In this document: positions 1 to 8,944 of the stretch, piece by piece
Layout of the letters: each line of letters starts with the position of its first letter
Position numbering within the stretch: the stretch's first letter is position 1
Source of the DNA: Hydrogenoanaerobacterium saccharovorans
Lineage (GTDB): Bacteria; Bacillota; Clostridia; Oscillospirales; Ruminococcaceae
Assembly (NCBI RefSeq): GCF_016901815.1
Contig: NZ_JACSNR010000001.1
Location: 1 to 64,000, forward strand
Length of the DNA stretch: 64,000 nt
Direction: 5' to 3'
Position numbers and translations under genes: made by a program
The notes under the pieces: generated by a model
Told to the model about the DNA's origin: nothing
Databases searched by the model: none
The model's input: only the letters and a program-made list of their open reading frames with translations

Positions 1-71
1 ACTGGCAGGTCACACTTTTACTTTAACACATTAGGAGTTTTTTTATCTTTTTCACCGCTTAAGCTCTTTTG

Positions 72-94
72 AACCACGCGACTATCGCGTGGTT
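72..94 (+). terminator. Rho-independent terminator hairpin (plus strand)
   Basis: A perfect 9-bp stem (AACCACGCG / CGCGTGGTT, loop ACTAT) is followed by TTCTTT. It probably ends a plus-strand gene that lies left of the window. Bases 1-71 hold no gene that I can support. Confidence 0.6.
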
Positions 95-108
95 TTCTTT
101 ACACAACA

Positions 109-138
109 AAAAGGCAGAGGATCACTCCTCTGCCTTTT
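109..138 (-). terminator. Terminator of the transketolase operon
   Basis: A perfect 12-bp stem (AAAAGGCAGAGG / CCTCTGCCTTTT, 6-nt loop) lies 20 bases after the stop codon of the downstream transketolase subunit and ends in a T run on the minus strand. Confidence 0.85.
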
Positions 139-157
139 CCTGTATCAGGATTGCTTT

Positions 158-1126
158 TTACTTTTTCCGTGCCAGAACTGCCTTGGCCTTTGCCACAATG
201 TTGGCAGCTGTCAGGCCAAACCGCTCCTTGAGGTAAGCCTCGTCGCCCACCTCGCCGAACTCGTCCCGCACACCCACCATCTCCATGGGAACGGGGGTAT
301 TCTGTACCAGCACTTCGGCTACGGCACTGCCCAGGCCATTGATCACGCTGTGGTTCTCGCAGGTGACGATGGCGCCGGTCTCAGCGGCAGCCAGCTTGAT
401 GAGTTCCGCGTCAATGGGCTTCAGTGTGAACATATCGATCACACGGGCGGAAATGCCTTCCACAGCCAGCTGTTCAGCGGCAGCCAGTGCCTCGCTGACC
501 ATAATGCCGGCGGCAATCAGGGTGACATCGCTTCCCTCCCGGATGGTGATGCCCTTGCCGATGGTAAAGGTGGTGCCTTCCTCGTAGACCTTGATGGCAG
601 TCTTGCGCTTCAGGCGGATGTAGTGCAGGCCGCGCTTTTCCGAGAGATCCCGGACTACACTGCGCAGCATCGTGGTGTCAGTGGGCTCCACAATGATTGC
701 GGTGGGAATATTGCGCATAATGCCCACATCCTCAAAAGGCATGTGGGTACCGCCGTTGTAGAGAGCGGTAATGCCGGGGTCGGAACCGATGACATTGACG
801 GTATTGCGTCCATAGGCCACCGACAGGAAGAGCTGGTCGAAGCAGCGGCGGGTGGCGAAGGGACCAAAGGAGTGAACAAAGGGAGTCTTGCCAGTGGCGG
901 ACATACCTGCTGCCACACCGATCATATTGGCCTCGGCAATGCCCACATCAAAGGCACGGTCGGGATAGGCCTTGGCGAACTTCTTCATGCCGCTGGAACC
1001 GAACAGGTCCGCATCCAGGTAGACAATATCCTCCCGGATTTCTGCCAGCTGCATCAGGGTTTCACACAGTGCCGCACGCATTTCCACGGCTTCTTTTTCA
1101 TGCTTGTTTGCAAGTACCACTGCCAT
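158..1126 (-). CDS. Transketolase, C-terminal (pyrimidine-binding) subunit
   Basis: 322 aa. This is the C-terminal half of a two-gene transketolase, which moves two-carbon ketol units between sugar phosphates in the non-oxidative pentose phosphate pathway (or a related DXS-like role). The pyrimidine-binding domain fills about residues 14-175 and contains the VGIAEANMIG segment at 61-70, whose Glu65 is the conserved glutamate that activates thiamine diphosphate. The transketolase C-terminal domain follows. The start ATG overlaps the stop of the upstream subunit as TAATG, so the two subunits should be translationally coupled and made in equal amounts. Split transketolases are common in Firmicutes. 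Cytosolic. Confidence 0.93.
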   Translation of the reverse strand: MAVVLANKHEKEAVEMRAALCETLMQLAEIREDIVYLDADLFGSSGMKKFAKAYPDRAFDVGIAEANMIGVAAGMSATGKTPFVHSFGPFATRRCFDQLFLSVAYGRNTVNVIGSDPGITALYNGGTHMPFEDVGIMRNIPTAIIVEPTDTTMLRSVVRDLSEKRGLHYIRLKRKTAIKVYEEGTTFTIGKGITIREGSDVTLIAAGIMVSEALAAAEQLAVEGISARVIDMFTLKPIDAELIKLAAAETGAIVTCENHSVINGLGSAVAEVLVQNTPVPMEMVGVRDEFGEVGDEAYLKERFGLTAANIVAKAKAVLARKK

Positions 1127-1974
1127 TATTCAGCCACCGCCTTTGCAAGTTCTTCCTCCAGCTCGGCAAGTCCTGCTGCCAGCTGGTCCGCACTGATGGT
1201 TACATGATGATTGCTGTCTGCATCGGATACAAAGCTGCAGCCCTTGCCCTTGATGGTATCCAGTACGATGCAGTGAGGACGACCGTCATCCAGACGCTTG
1301 GCATTCTCAATGGCGTCCGCAATGGCTGCCACATCATGTCCGTCCACGGTTACGGCATCCCAGCCAAAGGCTGCGAACCGCTCCGCAATGTTGGAGAAGT
1401 CATTGATGTCCGAGATATAGCCATCCAGCTGCTTCTTGTTCCAGTCCACAAAAGCGATCAGGTTGGAGAGCTTCTGCTGGGCTGCCAGCGATGCGGCTTC
1501 CCAGACCTGTCCCTCCTGGATCTCGCCATCGCCGAGGATCAGGTAGGTGGTATTGTCCTTGCCGCTGATCCGCTTGCCCATGGCTACACCCACTGCCAGC
1601 GACGAACCCTGACCCAGCGAACCGGTGGTCATATCAATACCGGGGGTCAGATTGTGGTCACAGTGGCTGGGCAGATGAGTACCGCCCTGGTTGATGGTCA
1701 GCAGCTCCTCCTTGGGGAAGAAGCCCCGGAGTGCCAGTGTGGCATAAATCGCCGGACCGGCGTGGCCCTTGGAGCAGACGAGGAAATCCCGGTCCTCCCA
1801 GTTGGGATTGGCGGGGTCTACCTTCATCTCCCCGGAATAGAGTACTGCCAACAGATCCGCAATGGACAGCGATCCACCCAGATGACCAAAGCCCAGATGA
1901 CCCAGGGCCTTGAGGGTTTCGATCCGGATCTGTGCGGCAAAGATTCTGGCCTGCTTCTGACGAGCAAGTTCCAT
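1126..1974 (-). CDS. Transketolase, N-terminal (TPP/Mg-binding) subunit
   Basis: 282 aa. It binds thiamine diphosphate and Mg2+ for the partner subunit encoded directly downstream. The family motif GDGEIQEGQVWEA is at residues 148-160, and the HLGGSLS segment near residue 31 is also typical. I chose the ATG at 1974 because GGAGG lies 8 bases upstream; an in-frame TTG five codons earlier would overlap that ribosome binding site. The gene is the first of the two-gene operon. No convincing promoter was found in the 120 bases before it. Confidence 0.92.
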   Translation of the reverse strand: MELARQKQARIFAAQIRIETLKALGHLGFGHLGGSLSIADLLAVLYSGEMKVDPANPNWEDRDFLVCSKGHAGPAIYATLALRGFFPKEELLTINQGGTHLPSHCDHNLTPGIDMTTGSLGQGSSLAVGVAMGKRISGKDNTTYLILGDGEIQEGQVWEAASLAAQQKLSNLIAFVDWNKKQLDGYISDINDFSNIAERFAAFGWDAVTVDGHDVAAIADAIENAKRLDDGRPHCIVLDTIKGKGCSFVSDADSNHHVTISADQLAAGLAELEEELAKAVAE

Positions 1975-2094
1975 AATGCACACCTCCAAAAAAGTAAAAA
2001 GCCTGTCGAGACATTTGTCACTTATCAGTATAGCACAAATCCACCGGGATTTACTACCATCCGCTTTGAGAAAATCTCCCGTTCCAGCCTATGG

Positions 2095-2145
2095 AAAAAG
2101 GGCAGTTTACCCAATCCGGCTTTCCGGACCAGGCAAACTGCCCCT
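2095..2145 (-). terminator. Terminator of the 604-codon-region membrane protein gene
   Basis: The outer stem GGGCAGTTT / AAACTGCCC contains an inner CCGG/CCGG hairpin and is followed on the minus strand by TTTTT. It lies about 25 bases after the stop codon of the gene that ends at 2171. Confidence 0.8.
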
Positions 2146-2170
2146 TTGAAATGATTTCCTATGACACCCC

Positions 2171-3943
2171 TCAGGCTGCCGGTTCCTCTGCTGCCGGTGT
2201 TTCCGGCTCGGAGGGCGCGGTTTCCTCTGCCGGTACCTCAGCCGGTTCTTCTGCCGGTACCTCAGTGGATTCCGGCTCTGTCGGAGCTGCGGCTTCCCCC
2301 TGGGTAAAGGCCAGGTTATCAAAGCTCTCCAGGCCGTTCACATAGCTGCCGTTCTCCCGGTATTCCACCCGGACCCGGTCTCCGGCGGCTGTGATGGGTA
2401 GCTCGGCACTCAGCGAGGCCGATGCGGTAAAGATGCGGTTCTGGTCGCTGTCCAGCAGGATGGAGTAGACTGTGATGCCCTCCTCCACATGCGAGGAGAT
2501 ACGCAGCACATTGCCCTCTGCGGATACCAGTTCCCCGGTTGCGCTGCCGATGGAGCTGCTGCCGCTCTGGGAGAGTACATTGGAGTAATCCCGCAGAGCA
2601 TCCTGCACCGTCTCACCCACGCCAACGCTGGAGTAATTGGTTACCGATACAAAGGCATACTGCTTGATCAGGCCGGCGGAGTCCTTGAGCGGCATGAAGT
2701 AGGTGGGAATGCCGTCCACATTGAGAATAATCGGGAAGTCCGCCTTATAGCCCTGGTACTGCACCTTGCCTTGGGCCGACTGCTGGGCCGACTTTTCCGT
2801 AGCGCCGTTCATCTGGTAGAGGATCGGCTCCTTGGTGACCATATCCACCATCATGAAGCCAATGGCACTCTCGTCCTGACCGATACTGGTCAGACCGGTG
2901 AACAGATAGCAGTCGCCATTGTTGTAGATGATGGCCTCACCCTCGGAAGTACGATACTTGTCCTTATCCGAGAAGTTGAAGATACCATGGACATATTCGC
3001 CCTTGTTGTTGATCTGGTTGACAATGAAGTCCTCCGGCTGAACACGGTCCACCCAGTCCGGCACCTCATCGATGGAGTAGTACTGTACATCGCCGGTGGA
3101 GGCATTCACTGCATAGATGCCCTTGGCCTCCGGCAGGGCAAAGCCCCGGGTATTCTTGTAGGAAGTGGCGATCCAGTAGGGCTGACCGCTCTCGTCCAGC
3201 TCGAAGGAATAGTCGGTGATGCCGTCAAACAGGGCGCCGTTCAGACGCAGATGACGCTGCAGGTCGTCCAGCAGATAGGAGTTGGGCTGGTACTTGATCT
3301 TGTAGTCCTCCACATACTCCACATCGTTGGTATTGGTGGCGGAAACCACCACATAGCCGGGTGTACCGCTCATATTGGTGAACCACTTGAACAGGCCCGA
3401 GTGATGCAGCGGCGCAACCCACACCAGCTTGCCGTTGACCAGCTGCTTGGTGGGCTCGCCCAGATACACCTGGCTGCCCAGCGAAGGACGCTCGCCCAGC
3501 TTCTTATCCGCCAGGTTGGCTGCCAGCGCCTTATCCACAATGGGAAGCTGGTTCTGATCCATGACCTGGATGTCGCTGGAGAAGGTGCGCACTTCCGGGT
3601 CACCCAGCTGGTCCCGATAGGCCTTGGAGCCAAAAATCGGCGACGACAGCAGCGAAACCAGGATCAGCAGCACCCACGGCACAGCGATCACAGTAAAGAG
3701 CTTTTTGGGGGTGCCGCCGGTGAACTCCACCGAATACCGGCGAATGCCGCCATAGCTGATGGGAATGATCTCCCCGTAACGGAACACCGCATAGACACCC
3801 AGATACACAGTGATGAGGAAGCACCAGAAAACAGCCCCTTCAAAGTACATGGGGTTGAGGTTGGGTGCGTTCACCAGCACATTGAGCACCACCAGGACGG
3901 TGAACACCAGGTAGATCAGATTGCGTATCTTATTCTTGTTCAT
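2171..3943 (-). CDS. Conserved membrane protein of unknown function with Pro/Glu-rich tail
   Basis: 590 aa. I do not recognise the family. The first 110 residues hold three probable membrane helices (about 6-28, 36-58 and 82-102). A large polar region of about 400 residues follows, with no enzyme motif that I can see. The last 40 residues are very rich in Pro, Glu and Ala with repeated PAEE units, like a flexible wall-spanning or surface tail. The start at 3943 has AAAGGA nine bases upstream; upstream in-frame codons lack a binding site. It is monocistronic, with its own promoter (4071-4099) and terminator (2095-2145). An extracytoplasmic role is inference. Confidence 0.8.
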   Translation of the reverse strand: MNKNKIRNLIYLVFTVLVVLNVLVNAPNLNPMYFEGAVFWCFLITVYLGVYAVFRYGEIIPISYGGIRRYSVEFTGGTPKKLFTVIAVPWVLLILVSLLSSPIFGSKAYRDQLGDPEVRTFSSDIQVMDQNQLPIVDKALAANLADKKLGERPSLGSQVYLGEPTKQLVNGKLVWVAPLHHSGLFKWFTNMSGTPGYVVVSATNTNDVEYVEDYKIKYQPNSYLLDDLQRHLRLNGALFDGITDYSFELDESGQPYWIATSYKNTRGFALPEAKGIYAVNASTGDVQYYSIDEVPDWVDRVQPEDFIVNQINNKGEYVHGIFNFSDKDKYRTSEGEAIIYNNGDCYLFTGLTSIGQDESAIGFMMVDMVTKEPILYQMNGATEKSAQQSAQGKVQYQGYKADFPIILNVDGIPTYFMPLKDSAGLIKQYAFVSVTNYSSVGVGETVQDALRDYSNVLSQSGSSSIGSATGELVSAEGNVLRISSHVEEGITVYSILLDSDQNRIFTASASLSAELPITAAGDRVRVEYRENGSYVNGLESFDNLAFTQGEAAAPTEPESTEVPAEEPAEVPAEETAPSEPETPAAEEPAA

Positions 3944-4070
3944 ATCATTTGATCCTTTCAGCGGGAAAAATTCCCTGCTTTTCAAACGAAGTGTTGCCGG
4001 ACTTCACAGAGATTATACAGCTTCCGGCAGGGTACAGCCCCTCCCCTCCGGAAAGGCTGCCTTGGAATAC

Positions 4071-4099
4071 ACTATACCATACTTCGGCAGTTCCTGCAA
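4071..4099 (-). promoter_or_regulatory. SigA-type promoter for the membrane protein gene
   Basis: On the minus strand TTGCAG and TATAGT are separated by 17 bp, about 130 bases before the start at 3943. A second TATAAT at about 4012-4017 has no good -35 element. Confidence 0.7.
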
Positions 4100-4154
4100 T
4101 ATCTGCCAATTTGGCTGTCTTTCTTTTACAGTCTGTACACAAAATTCACAAAAA

Positions 4155-4196
4155 AGCGGCCTGCGGAAACCAGGTCTTCCCGTTCCGCAGGCCGCT
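4155..4196 (-). terminator. Terminator of the permease-dehydrogenase operon
   Basis: A perfect 14-bp GC-rich stem (arms 4155-4168 and 4183-4196) is followed by TTTTTT on the minus strand, directly after the SDR gene stop codon. Confidence 0.9.
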
Positions 4197-4201
4197 GCAT
4201 A

Positions 4202-4960
4202 TCAGTCCAGATAGATCATTTTCTTGGTCATGCCGCCGTCCACTACCAGATCCTGCCCGTTGATGAAGTCGTTCTTCTCATCGGTGAGGAAGAAGCAGGC
4301 CGAAGCCACATCCTCCGGCTTTCCCACCCGGCCGGACAGGTGCTGCCGATGATCGGCGTATTTGAGCTGGTCATAGCCGTCGCAGCAGATCCAGCCCGGG
4401 CTGATGGAGTTCACCGTCACCGCATAGGGCGCAAAGCTCACTGCCAGCGCATGGGTCAGCGCAGTGACACCGCCCTTGGAAGCGGTATAGGCCTCGGTGC
4501 CCTCCTCGCTCATCAGGCTGCGGGTGCTGGAGATGTTCACGATGCGTCCGTACCGCTCCTTGTAGCCCTTCTTGCGCCGGTTGATCATATACTCCCGGCT
4601 GATGAGGAACATGGCCCGGAGATTGGAGTTGAGCACATAGTCCCAGTGCTCCACCGTTTCCTCCCACAGGCTGCAGAACTGGCTCACACCGGCGTTATTG
4701 ATGATGATGTCCAGGTCGTCAAACTGTTCGAAGATGCTCTGCATCAGGTTTTCACAGGCGGAGGAGAGTGCCAGGTCACAGTGGAAAAAACAGCACTCAG
4801 GCATGATCGGACGCAGTTCGCCCCGGACAAAGCGGTCGCCTTCATAGTCCTTGTCCGCCACAATCACCAGTGCGCCGGCCCGTGCATATTCCAGGGCGAT
4901 CTCCCGACCGATGCCGGAAGCTCCGCCGGTAACCAGAACCTTTTTTCCTTTGTAATCCAT
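4202..4960 (-). CDS. SDR family NAD(P)-dependent oxidoreductase
   Basis: 252 aa, the usual length of a classical short-chain dehydrogenase. The Rossmann motif TGGASGIG is at 11-18, NNAG at 88-91, and the catalytic Tyr158-Thr-Ala-Ser-Lys162 (YTASK) is intact, followed by a SPGWI segment. The substrate cannot be told from sequence. Best matches by eye are glucose 1-dehydrogenase or 3-oxoacyl reductase-like members. A strong AAGGGGGAG site precedes the ATG. The gene starts 33 bp after the stop of the AI-2E-type permease and probably shares its transcript. Confidence 0.88.
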   Translation of the reverse strand: MDYKGKKVLVTGGASGIGREIALEYARAGALVIVADKDYEGDRFVRGELRPIMPECCFFHCDLALSSACENLMQSIFEQFDDLDIIINNAGVSQFCSLWEETVEHWDYVLNSNLRAMFLISREYMINRRKKGYKERYGRIVNISSTRSLMSEEGTEAYTASKGGVTALTHALAVSFAPYAVTVNSISPGWICCDGYDQLKYADHRQHLSGRVGKPEDVASACFFLTDEKNDFINGQDLVVDGGMTKKMIYLD

Positions 4961-4993
4961 ACAGCTCCCCCTTTTCTCACAGTATCTGTGCCG

Positions 4994-6184
4994 TTACAGC
5001 TTGCTTGGGTCGTCCGCGTAGGCAGCTGTTTCGCTGGGGAGACCCTTCTTCTGCAGCTTGATGGCAATGAATTTCTTGATGACCGAATAGACCACCGCAA
5101 ATACCGGCACACCGATGAACATTCCCGCGAAGCCCAGGAATTTGCCGAAGATCAGGATGGCAAAGATTACCCAGAAGGCCGACAGTCCAGTGGTATCGCC
5201 CAGGATCATCGGGCCGAGGATATTGCCGTCAAACTGCTGGAGCAGCAGCACAAAGATGGCAAAGATCAGTGCCTGCAGGGGGCTCTCGGTGAGAATGATG
5301 ATGATGGACGGGATCGCTCCGATGAACGGTCCGAAATAGGGAATGACATTGGTCACGCCCACAATGACGCTCACCAGCACCACATAGGGCATCTTGAGAA
5401 TCCACATGCCGATGAAGCAGAGGATTCCGATGATGAGCGAGTCGATGATCTTGCCGGTGATGAAGCCGCCGAAGATGGCATTGGATTCACTGGCAAGGTC
5501 GATCATGAACTTGGCGTTTTCCTCATTGAAGAGGGCATACATCACCTTGCGGGACTGGGCCAGGAACCGTTCCTTGCCCATGAACATATAAATCGAGATG
5601 ATGATGCCGATAATCAGGCTGAACAGGCCGCTGGTAAAGTTCATGGCATAGTCCAGCACATGGGGAACCGAGTTGAGCACCAGATCATAGATCTGATTGA
5701 TGACATTCTCCACCGACATTTCCATGGCATGGACGATCTCCGGCGGCATGCCGTCCACTGTCACCAGATGGGTGATCATATCCAGCAGCTGCTGGAGTGA
5801 ATCGGCATAGCTGCGCAGATTCCCGATGATGCTGCTGACACTGATGATGATCTGCGGGAACACCAGGGCCGAAAACAGATACAGCACTCCGCCGGTCAGT
5901 GCGTAGGTGACGATGATCGCCAATCCCCGGCAGGCGGGCGGATTGATGGTGTTGTTGGTCAGCCAGGGCAGGAACTTCTTATCCAGGAAAACATAGATGG
6001 GATTGAGCAGGTAGGCGATCACAAAGCCGAAAATAAAGGGCCGCAGGGTCACCAGCGCCGCGCTGAACCACGCCTTGACTTCCCGGTAGTTCTGTACCCC
6101 ATAGAGGAACAGTACTCCGAATACCAATACCAGAATGGCATAGACCGCAATGGTGGTATAGCGTCGATTCCATTCAATTTTCAC
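4994..6184 (-). CDS. AI-2E family transporter (PerM-like permease)
   Basis: 396 aa, near the usual 340-400 for the family. Hydrophobic segments are grouped as two helices near the N-terminus (after KIEWNRR) and five or more in the C-terminal half, with a soluble region between them that contains a MPPEIVHAMEMSVENV stretch; this is the AI-2E/PerM architecture. Members export autoinducer-2 or act as Na+/H+ antiporters; which applies here is unknown. I chose the GTG at 6184 because GGAG lies 8 bases upstream; longer in-frame starts lack a binding site. First gene of a probable two-gene operon with the SDR gene. Confidence 0.85.
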   Translation of the reverse strand: MKIEWNRRYTTIAVYAILVLVFGVLFLYGVQNYREVKAWFSAALVTLRPFIFGFVIAYLLNPIYVFLDKKFLPWLTNNTINPPACRGLAIIVTYALTGGVLYLFSALVFPQIIISVSSIIGNLRSYADSLQQLLDMITHLVTVDGMPPEIVHAMEMSVENVINQIYDLVLNSVPHVLDYAMNFTSGLFSLIIGIIISIYMFMGKERFLAQSRKVMYALFNEENAKFMIDLASESNAIFGGFITGKIIDSLIIGILCFIGMWILKMPYVVLVSVIVGVTNVIPYFGPFIGAIPSIIIILTESPLQALIFAIFVLLLQQFDGNILGPMILGDTTGLSAFWVIFAILIFGKFLGFAGMFIGVPVFAVVYSVIKKFIAIKLQKKGLPSETAAYADDPSKL

Positions 6185-6249
6185 ATTCTTCACTCCTTTG
6201 AGAATCAGATCCCCCCGATCCGTTCCCAATTCCATTTTTGACAACTGCT

Positions 6250-6278
6250 ATTATACTGGATATTTCCGCGGATTTCCA
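6250..6278 (-). promoter_or_regulatory. Promoter of the permease-SDR operon
   Basis: Minus-strand TGGAAA, 17-bp spacer, TATAAT, about 65 bases before the GTG start at 6184. It lies in the short gap after the ABC-F gene. Confidence 0.65.
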
Positions 6279-6299
6279 CAAAATCCTTGTAAAATCTTC

Positions 6300-8213
6300 C
6301 TATTCCGAAAGTTCCGACCATTCCTCATACTTGGCAGTCAGGCCCTGCTGCAGCTCCTCCATGCGGTTGGCTGCTTCGGTGAGCTTTTCATAGTCCGATG
6401 CGGCCTCTTCCCCTGCCATGAATTCCGTCAGGCGCTGGATCTCCTCCTCATCGGCAGCGATCTCCTTTTCCAGGGTGTCCAGGCGCTTGCGGCGCTTGGC
6501 ATCCTCCGCCCGCTGCTTCTTGCCGCGGTAATAGGTCGTGCTGGCCTCGCTCTTCTTCTCGGGCACAGCGGGAATCGGTTCCGGCTCCGGCTGCTCTGGG
6601 GTGAGAATGGGCCGGTCTCCCCGGGCATAGGCCGCATAGCCGCCCTGATAGATGGTCATGCCTGCCGGGGTCATCTCAGCGATCTTGGTGGGCACCTTGC
6701 TCAGCAGATACCGGTCATGGGAAACCATCAGGATGGTGCCCGGGAACTCGCCCAGTGCCTTATCCAGTGCCTCCTTGGTGTCCAGATCCAGATGGTTGGT
6801 GGGCTCGTCCAGGATCAGCATATTGGACTTGCGCAGCATCATAATGGCAAACTTGAGCTTGGCCCGCTCACCGCCGGACAGCGATCCCACCTTCTTATAG
6901 ACATCCTCGCCGGTGAGCAGTACATTGCCCAGCACGGTGCGGACTGTCACCTCATAGAGCCGGGGATAGCGGTCCCACAGCTCATCCAGAGCGGTCTTTT
7001 CATCGTGAAGGCCGGTATTCTCCTGCTCATAGTAGGAGAGATAGACATTCTTTCCCCAGTCCACCTTGCCCTCGTCAATGGGGAACAGCCCCTGGATGGC
7101 CTTGAGCAGTGAGGACTTGCCCACGCCGTTTTCTCCGATAATGGCGATCTTTTCCCCGCGCAGCACATCCAGCCGCAGCCCCTTGAACAGCTGACGGCGC
7201 TCGCTTCCCTCGCCCACCGAAAGGGCCAGGTCCCGGACATGCAGCACCTCCTTGACCGGCTCCACATCGTAGCTGAAGGAGAGATGCGCCCGCTTCTGGG
7301 GCGGGAGCGGCTTTTCCACCAGCTCCATGTGCTCAATGGCCTTGCGCTTGCTCTTGGCGCTCTTGGCTGAGGTGGCCCGGACGATATTCTTGTCCACATA
7401 TTCCTGCAGCCGGGCAATCTCCTCCTGCTGCCGCTCGTAGAGCTTGAGCTGCCGGGCATAGGCCTCCTCCCGCAGCTGGGTGAACTTGGTATAGTTGCCG
7501 GGATAACGGGTGAGCCGGGTGCGGTCCAGTTCACACACCGAAGTCACCAGGCTGTCCAGGAAGTACCGGTCATGGGATACGATGAGCAGTGCGCCCTTGT
7601 ACCCCTTGAGGTAATCCTCCAGCCAGATCAGGGTCTTGAAGTCCAGATGGTTGGTGGGCTCATCCAGGATCAGCAGTTCCGGTTCCTCCAGCAGCAGCTT
7701 GCAGAGAGCCAGACGGGTCTTTTCACCGCCGGACAGCGCCGAGATCAGCGTTTCCCGGTCCCGTCCCGCAAAGCCCATGCCGTTGAGGATGGTATTGATC
7801 TTCACATCGATGAGGTATCCGTCCCCGGCCTCGAACTCGGTATGCAGGCGGTTGTATTCCTCCAGCAGAGTATGGTCGTCCGGGAACTGCCGCATACGGA
7901 TGCGCATGGCTTCCATCTGCCGTTCGATCTCATAGAGCGGCGCAAAGACACTGCGCATCTCCGCCAGGATGGTACTGCTGCGGTCCAGGCCGCTGTTCTG
8001 GCGCAGGAACCCGATGCGTACCCCGGAAGTGATGGCCCGTTCGCCGCTTTCAAATTCCAGGTCGCCGCTGAGGATATTGAGAAGGGTGGATTTTCCCGCT
8101 CCATTGACGCCGATCAGGCCGATCCGGTCCTGATCTTCTATTTTGAGCGAAACATGGTCAAGAATCAGTTCCGCACCGTAATATTTCGTGATCTGTTCCA
8201 GAGAAGCTATCAT
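6300..8213 (-). CDS. ABC-F family ATP-binding protein (Uup/YdiF type)
   Basis: 637 aa. Two ATP-binding domains in one soluble chain without membrane segments. Walker A motifs are GVNGAGKST (about 35-43) and GENGVGKSS; each domain has LSGGE(K/R) and ILDEPTNHLD motifs. A charged linker of about 80 residues joins the domains, and the C-terminal 90 residues form a Lys/Glu-rich coiled coil as in Uup and YdiF. Such proteins bind the ribosomal E site and act in translation or ribosome rescue; resistance types usually lack this tail. The ATG at 8213 is preferred over a TTG six codons upstream, which would overlap the GGGAGAA binding site. The gene ends in TAG, which shows that TAG is a real stop codon in this genome. 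Confidence 0.9.
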   Translation of the reverse strand: MIASLEQITKYYGAELILDHVSLKIEDQDRIGLIGVNGAGKSTLLNILSGDLEFESGERAITSGVRIGFLRQNSGLDRSSTILAEMRSVFAPLYEIERQMEAMRIRMRQFPDDHTLLEEYNRLHTEFEAGDGYLIDVKINTILNGMGFAGRDRETLISALSGGEKTRLALCKLLLEEPELLILDEPTNHLDFKTLIWLEDYLKGYKGALLIVSHDRYFLDSLVTSVCELDRTRLTRYPGNYTKFTQLREEAYARQLKLYERQQEEIARLQEYVDKNIVRATSAKSAKSKRKAIEHMELVEKPLPPQKRAHLSFSYDVEPVKEVLHVRDLALSVGEGSERRQLFKGLRLDVLRGEKIAIIGENGVGKSSLLKAIQGLFPIDEGKVDWGKNVYLSYYEQENTGLHDEKTALDELWDRYPRLYEVTVRTVLGNVLLTGEDVYKKVGSLSGGERAKLKFAIMMLRKSNMLILDEPTNHLDLDTKEALDKALGEFPGTILMVSHDRYLLSKVPTKIAEMTPAGMTIYQGGYAAYARGDRPILTPEQPEPEPIPAVPEKKSEASTTYYRGKKQRAEDAKRRKRLDTLEKEIAADEEEIQRLTEFMAGEEAASDYEKLTEAANRMEELQQGLTAKYEEWSELSE

Positions 8214-8311
8214 TTCCAGTAATTCTCCCAAATACTAAAAGGTCATATTCCATTTTATGATACCACATCTCCTGAAAAAAGAAAACTCTCCTCTGGAAAA
8301 TATCCCCTCTC

Positions 8312-8341
8312 TTGCAGAGCCCGGCCGCTTTGTGCTACAAT
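8312..8341 (+). promoter_or_regulatory. Promoter of the Imm-5-like gene
   Basis: TTGCAG, 18-bp spacer, TACAAT on the plus strand, 30 bases before the start codon at 8372. Confidence 0.6.
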
Positions 8342-8371
8342 GCCAGCAGAGAATTCGAGGAGGTTTTCTGT

Positions 8372-8881
8372 ATGGCGAAACTGCGCAAGACCCTTGGTGG
8401 GATCGACTGGCCTGTCTGCGAAGCCCTGATGCGCCAGATCGAAACCCAGAGTACTGTGACCCTCTCCCGCTGGGCAGTGGATCATGCGGCCCGGGAATAT
8501 CTGCCCCTCTGCGGGGAAGCCCCGGCCCTGACGGCGGCTGTGGAGGGCTGCCGGAAGCACCTGACCGGACAGCTCTCCCTCAAGGAGCTGAAACCCCTGC
8601 TGCGGGAAGCCTCTGCCGCCGCCCGGGATACCGAAGGCGCTGTGGAGCAGGCGGCGGCCCGGGCAACTGCCACAGCCTGTGCTGTGATCCAGACTCCCAC
8701 CAACGCCCTGGGCTATCTGTTCTACGGAGCAGCGGCGGCGGCATACAGCAAGGCCGGCACCGAGGACGCCTCCCGATGGGATGACCTTGCCCGGGCCGAG
8801 CTGGAACAGGCTCTGGAAGAGCTGCGTGCCGTTTCGGTGCCGGATGAGCCGAACCCCGCCAAGATCAACTGGAACTGCTGA
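8372..8881 (+). CDS. Putative immunity protein-like (Imm-5-like) helical protein
   Basis: 169 aa, soluble, rich in Ala and Leu, and predicted mostly helical. The pattern of an N-terminal WAVDHAAREYLPL segment, then an AAARDTEGAVEQAAARAT segment and a short Gly/Ala-rich helix resembles the standalone proteins labelled putative immunity protein in Firmicutes. That label rests on fold resemblance to toxin immunity proteins; no toxin gene lies nearby, so an immunity role is unproven. The ATG at 8372 follows AGGAGG by 8 bases. It is monocistronic, with its own promoter and a shared terminator. Confidence 0.7.
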   Translation: MAKLRKTLGGIDWPVCEALMRQIETQSTVTLSRWAVDHAAREYLPLCGEAPALTAAVEGCRKHLTGQLSLKELKPLLREASAAARDTEGAVEQAAARATATACAVIQTPTNALGYLFYGAAAAAYSKAGTEDASRWDDLARAELEQALEELRAVSVPDEPNPAKINWNC

Positions 8882-8898
8882 CCTCTCCCCCAATACGC

Positions 8899-8937
8899 AA
8901 AAAGCCGCACATCCTGCATCGGGCTGTGCGGCTTTTT
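8899..8937. terminator. Bidirectional terminator between convergent genes
   Basis: A 13-bp stem (AAAAAGCCGCACA / TGTGCGGCTTTTT) carries A and T runs on both sides and serves the plus-strand gene ending at 8881 and the minus-strand nucleoside hydrolase ending at 8945. Confidence 0.9.
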
Positions 8938-8944
8938 ATGTGAT

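Noticed and set aside
89-1207. Long open frames opposite the transketolase genes, and similar long antisense frames opposite fakA, valS, gdhA, ftsH and the P-ATPases
   Set aside because: They have no binding site, unnatural His/Gln/Gly-rich composition, and lie wholly over well-supported genes; they follow from GC-rich codon use.
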